NCBI RefSeq assembly: GCF_900240335.1
Contig: NZ_LT964979.1
Span: 1,612,001 to 1,676,000 of the forward strand
Direction of reading: 5' to 3'
Length of the DNA stretch: 64,000 bases
Source: Flavimobilis massiliensis
Lineage (GTDB): Bacteria; Actinomycetota; Actinomycetes; Actinomycetales; Cellulomonadaceae
The notes beneath the pieces were generated by a model. It saw nothing but the letters and a program-made list of their open reading frames with translations, searched no databases and was not told the DNA's origin. Made by a program: the position numbers and the translations under genes. Shown here piece after piece: positions 60,670 through 64,000 of this stretch. How positions within the stretch are numbered: position 1 is the first letter of the stretch; every line of letters starts with the position of its first letter.

Positions 60670-62631
60670 TCAGCCCTGCACGGCCAGGACGACGACGGCG
60701 ATCACGACGATGCCGAGTGCCATCATGGCGGCGTAGGAGCGGACAAAACCGTTCTGCAGGCCGCGCAGCGCGCGACCCAGGCCCGAGCTCGTGCGACCGA
60801 GGCCGGAGAACGCGCCGTCGACGAGCGTCGCGTCGCCGAAGACGAGCGAGCGGGTGAGGTACTGACCGGGGCGCATGACGAGCCCCTCGTTGACGTCGTC
60901 CTGGTAGAGGTCACGTCGGGCCGCACGCGTGAGCAGCGAGCCGCGGGGCGCCACGACCGGGACGGTCGAGGCCGCGTACTGCCGCCACGCGAGGAAGGCA
61001 CCGAGCAGGACGAGGACGATCGTCGCCGCCATGATGACCGGGACGGGGATGACCGGGGCGTGGTGCTCGACGTGCCCCGTGACGGGCTCGAGCCACGTGA
61101 CGAAGCCGTCGCCGATCGCCAGAACGCCGCCGAGCGCGACCGAGCCGACCGCGAGGACGATCATCGGGAGAGTCATGAGGATCGGCGACTCGTGCGGGTG
61201 CTGGTCCGGCCCCGTGCCCTCGGCCTCCGACGTCCACCGCTGCTTGCCGTGGAACGTCATGAAGAAGAGGCGCGACATGTAGAACGCCGTGATGCCGGCG
61301 CCGAGAAGCGCGACCGTGCCGAAGACCCACGGCTGCCAGCCCTCGCCGACGAACGCGGACTCGATGATCTTGTCCTTCGACCAGAAGCCGGAGAACGGCG
61401 GGATGCCGAGGATCGCGAGCCAGCCTGCGCCGAACGTCAGCCACGTGATCTTCATGTACCGCGAGAGGCCGCCGAAGCGACGCATGTCGACCTGGTCGTT
61501 CATGCCGTGCATGACCGACCCGGCACCGAGGAACATCCCCGCCTTGAAGAAGCCGTGCGTGAAGAGGTGGAAGATCGCGAACGCGTACCCGATCGGGCCG
61601 AGGCCCGCGGCGAGCATCATGTAACCGATCTGGGACATCGTCGACGCTGCGAGGGTCTTCTTGATGTCGTCCTTCGCGCAGCCGACGATCGCTCCGAAGA
61701 GGAGGGTGATCGCACCGACGATCGCGACGACGAGGAGCGCCGTGGGCGCACCGTCGAAGATCGGGCCCGAGCGGACGATGAGGTACACGCCCGCCGTGAC
61801 CATCGTCGCGGCGTGGATGAGCGCGGAGACGGGCGTCGGGCCTGCCATCGCGTCGCCGAGCCACGCCTGGAGCGGGAACTGCGCCGACTTGCCGCACGCC
61901 GCGAGGAGCAGCATGAGGCCGATCGCCGTGAGCTTGCCCTCCGACGCGTCCGCGGAGCCTGCGAGGACGGTCGTGAAGTCGAGGCCACCGAACGTCGAGA
62001 ACATGAGGCCGAGCGCGATGATCATGCCGACGTCCGCGACCCGGTTCATGACGAACGCCTTCTTGGCGGCCGTCGCGTACGCGGGGACGTGGTTCCAGAA
62101 GCCGATGAGCAGGTACGACGCGAGGCCCACGCCCTCCCAGCCGACGAACAGCAGGAGGTAGGAGTCCGCGAGGACGAGCAGGAGCATCGACGCGACGAAG
62201 AGGTTGAGGTACGCGAAGAAACGTCGCCGCGCGGGGTCGTTCTCCATGTACGCCACCGAGTAGAGATGGATGAGCGAGCCCACGAAGGTCACGAGGAGCA
62301 CGAAGGTCAGCGACAGCGGGTCGAGCCGCAGCCCAGCGACGACGTCGAGCTCGGACGTCGAGATCCACGAGAAGAGGTCGACCTCGCGCACACGCTCACC
62401 CGCGGGCGAGCCGAGCAGGTCGACGAGGATCCCGGCGCCGACGACGAACGTCAGCGTCGAGGCGAGCAGACCGAGCCAGTGACCCCAGCGGTCGGCGCTG
62501 CGCCCGAGGAGCAGCAGGATTCCGGCGCTCACGAGGGGCGCTGCGACGAGCAGCCACGCGTTCTCCTGCCAGAAGCCTGCAGCGGCCATGGCGGGGGTGA
62601 CCTCGGTCGCGACGGGAAGCATGGAAAGCAT
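60670..62631 (-). CDS. nuoL: NADH-quinone oxidoreductase subunit L
   Basis: A 653-residue membrane subunit with the long C-terminal lateral helix of complex I. Typical stretches are F-V-G-W-E-G-V-G-L-A-S-Y-L-L-I-G-F-W, K-A-F-V-M-N-R-V-A-D, F-P-L-Q-A-W-L-G-D-A-M-A-G-P-T-P-V-S-A-L-I-H, and H-A-F/T-H-G-F-F-K-A. ATG 62631 has GAGG close upstream; ATG 62622 is a second in-frame choice. Confidence 0.97.
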   Translation of the reverse strand: MLSMLPVATEVTPAMAAAGFWQENAWLLVAAPLVSAGILLLLGRSADRWGHWLGLLASTLTFVVGAGILVDLLGSPAGERVREVDLFSWISTSELDVVAGLRLDPLSLTFVLLVTFVGSLIHLYSVAYMENDPARRRFFAYLNLFVASMLLLVLADSYLLLFVGWEGVGLASYLLIGFWNHVPAYATAAKKAFVMNRVADVGMIIALGLMFSTFGGLDFTTVLAGSADASEGKLTAIGLMLLLAACGKSAQFPLQAWLGDAMAGPTPVSALIHAATMVTAGVYLIVRSGPIFDGAPTALLVVAIVGAITLLFGAIVGCAKDDIKKTLAASTMSQIGYMMLAAGLGPIGYAFAIFHLFTHGFFKAGMFLGAGSVMHGMNDQVDMRRFGGLSRYMKITWLTFGAGWLAILGIPPFSGFWSKDKIIESAFVGEGWQPWVFGTVALLGAGITAFYMSRLFFMTFHGKQRWTSEAEGTGPDQHPHESPILMTLPMIVLAVGSVALGGVLAIGDGFVTWLEPVTGHVEHHAPVIPVPVIMAATIVLVLLGAFLAWRQYAASTVPVVAPRGSLLTRAARRDLYQDDVNEGLVMRPGQYLTRSLVFGDATLVDGAFSGLGRTSSGLGRALRGLQNGFVRSYAAMMALGIVVIAVVVLAVQG

Positions 62632-62638
62632 CAGCGCC

Positions 62639-62938
62639 TCAGCCCTTCAGCAGGTTGACGTCGTCGACCGAGGCCGACTTCCGGGTACGGAAGATCGCCA
62701 CGATGATCGCGAGGCCGACGACGACCTCCGCGGCGGCGACGACCATGACGAAGAACGCGATGACCTGTCCGGAGAGGTCGCCGTGGATGCGGGCGAACGT
62801 CACGAAGGCCAGGTTGGCGGCGTTGAGCATGAGCTCGACGCCCATGAACGCGATGATCGCGCTGCGGCGCAGCATGACGGTCGTCGCGCCGATCGCGAAG
62901 AGGATCATCGCGAGGTACAGGTAGTTGCCGACCTCCAT
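62639..62938 (-). CDS. nuoK: NADH-quinone oxidoreductase subunit K
   Basis: A 99-residue subunit with three transmembrane helices and both conserved membrane glutamates (G-V-E-L-M-L-N-A-A-N; A-A-E-V-V-V-G-L-A). The start overlaps the nuoJ stop by one base (TGATG reading). Confidence 0.97.
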   Translation of the reverse strand: MEVGNYLYLAMILFAIGATTVMLRRSAIIAFMGVELMLNAANLAFVTFARIHGDLSGQVIAFFVMVVAAAEVVVGLAIIVAIFRTRKSASVDDVNLLKG

Positions 62939-63780
62939 CAGGCTTCTCCCTCCGTGGTCGCAGCGTCGGTGTCGTCGTTCCGGCCGCCGCGCTCGGCGGC
63001 CGTGTCGGTGCCGTGGTCACCCGTGAGCTCCGCTGCGGCACGGGTCGCGACGAGCGTCGTCACGTCGGTATCGAGCGGCTGCTCCTGCCCGCGGATCCGC
63101 AGGACGCGCGAGACGGACGCCTCGATGGGGTTGCCCTCAGGATCGAGCGCGGGGACGTCCATCGCGTTGTGACGCGCGTAGACGCCAGGGGCCGGCAGGT
63201 TGACCGGGTGGTGGCCCGCGAGCATGCGCGCCGCGGCGCGCTCGGGCTGGCCGATCTTCGGCGTGAGCCGGCGCCGGTGCGTGAGCACGAGGGCCGCGAG
63301 AGCGGCCGTGACGAGGAGCGTCGCGACGATCTCGAGGTCGAGCACGAAGTCGCTCATGAGGACGCGGGCGAGGCCCGCAGGGTTCGTCTCCGAGTTCGCG
63401 TCGTCGAGCCCGATCGTCGCGGGGAGCGCGGCACGGGCCGTCACCGTGACGAGCAGCGTGCCGAGGCCGACGCCCATGAGGATGCCGATCCAGCGCTGCC
63501 CCTTGATCGTCTCGACCGCGGACGTCGACGCGTCGACGCCCACGAGCATGAGGACGAAGACGAAGAGCATCATGACGGCGCCGGTGTAGACGACCACCTG
63601 GACGATCCCGAGGAACTCGGCCTGCTGCATGACGTACACCATGGCGAGGCACACCATGACGAAGATCATCGAGAGCGCCGCGTACACCGCCTTGCGCGCG
63701 AACACGAGCCCGAGCGCCCCGAGCACCATGGCGGGGGCGAGCACCCAGAAGAGCACCGCCTCCCCGGTCGAGGTCATCAT
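62938..63780 (-). CDS. nuoJ: NADH-quinone oxidoreductase subunit J
   Basis: A 280-residue subunit. Five transmembrane segments fill the first 165 residues, including V-V-Y-T-G-A-V-M-M-L-F-V-F-V-L-M-L with the pi-bulge region. The remaining 110 or so residues are a hydrophilic tail of the length usual in Actinobacteria. ATG 63780 overlaps the nuoI stop by 4 bp. Confidence 0.96.
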   Translation of the reverse strand: MMTSTGEAVLFWVLAPAMVLGALGLVFARKAVYAALSMIFVMVCLAMVYVMQQAEFLGIVQVVVYTGAVMMLFVFVLMLVGVDASTSAVETIKGQRWIGILMGVGLGTLLVTVTARAALPATIGLDDANSETNPAGLARVLMSDFVLDLEIVATLLVTAALAALVLTHRRRLTPKIGQPERAAARMLAGHHPVNLPAPGVYARHNAMDVPALDPEGNPIEASVSRVLRIRGQEQPLDTDVTTLVATRAAAELTGDHGTDTAAERGGRNDDTDAATTEGEA

Positions 63781-64000
63781 CGGTTTCCTCCGTTCGCGTC
63801 AGGAGCGGCCACGGTGGCCTTCGCAGCCGCGTCGAGCGACGCGTCGTCGGGCCGGCGCTCGCGCACCCAGTCGACCTGCGCCTGCGTCGGACCCGTGATC
63901 TCGCCGCGGTAGTACTCGAGATCGTCCGTGCCCTCGACCATGGGGTGCGGGCCGGCGAGCATGCCCTCGCGCAGCGGCGCGAGCAGGTCGTCCTTCTCGA
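63777..64000 (-). CDS. nuoI: NADH-quinone oxidoreductase subunit I, C-terminal end only
   Basis: The frame enters from the right edge. It reads E-K-D-D-L-L-A-P-L-R-E-G-M, then P-H-P-M-V-E-G-T-D-D-L-E-Y-Y-R-G-E-I-T, the conserved tail after the two 4Fe-4S ferredoxin domains of NuoI. The cluster-binding cysteines lie beyond the window. It places the rest of the nuo operon upstream, off the right end. Confidence 0.92.
   Translation of the reverse strand, partial: EKDDLLAPLREGMLAGPHPMVEGTDDLEYYRGEITGPTQAQVDWVRERRPDDASLDAAAKATVAAPDANGGNR

Overview
This is one contiguous stretch of chromosome from a very GC-rich actinobacterium. Codons end almost always in G or C. The FprA-type ferredoxin-NADP reductase, the FHA/PP2C/kinase cluster and the frequent leaderless starts (a TAnnnT-like box 6-7 nt before the start codon) fit the order Micrococcales, near Cellulomonas, Sanguibacter or Oerskovia. 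The genus is an inference. I see no insertion sequence, prophage, CRISPR array, rRNA or replication origin. The only structural RNA found is a tRNA-Tyr. One ambiguous base (6238) marks a probable assembly gap inside a hydrolase gene.

Layout. 1-8.6 kb: a NERD-domain gene cut by the edge, a SWIM/SNF2 helicase, an aldo/keto reductase, a LysR regulator, a damaged esterase with a palindromic operator, a SnoaL-like protein and a secreted alkaline phosphatase. 8.6-13.2 kb: a large RecB-like nuclease/helicase fusion and thymidine kinase. 13.3-18 kb: a tandemly duplicated cassette, each copy coding for an unusual prepilin-like exported protein and a lipoprotein. 18-25.4 kb: RecQ, a small stress-type membrane protein, a membrane-anchored protein of unknown function, a PfkB kinase, a family 5 uracil-DNA glycosylase, a CAP protein and a SHOCT protein. 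25.6-29.5 kb: tRNA-Tyr, RarD, YajQ and a tightly packed run of three small genes. 29.5-35 kb: methionine aminopeptidase, HtpX flanked by two nested palindromes, and an NAD salvage operon pncB-pncA-nrtR-nadE. 35-39.4 kb: FprA, and an MFS exporter divergent from its TetR regulator with two operator copies.

39.3-56.1 kb is one overlapping eight-gene operon on the minus strand: RDD/FHA protein, PP2C phosphatase, FHA protein, Ser/Thr kinase, a 2106-residue membrane-anchored Ig/FN3 protein, MoxR ATPase, DUF58 protein and a TgpA-type transglutaminase-like protein whose three catalytic residues appear to be replaced. It reads as a phospho-signalling module joined to an envelope assembly module. 56.3-64 kb is the end of the respiratory complex I operon (nuoI partial, nuoJ-K-L-M-N), translationally coupled to a polyprenyl diphosphate synthase that probably makes the menaquinone side chain.

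The best candidates for undescribed biology are the duplicated prepilin-like/lipoprotein cassette (13.3-18 kb), with duplicated promoter elements at conserved spacing, and the kinase-MoxR-pseudo-transglutaminase operon (39.3-56.1 kb).
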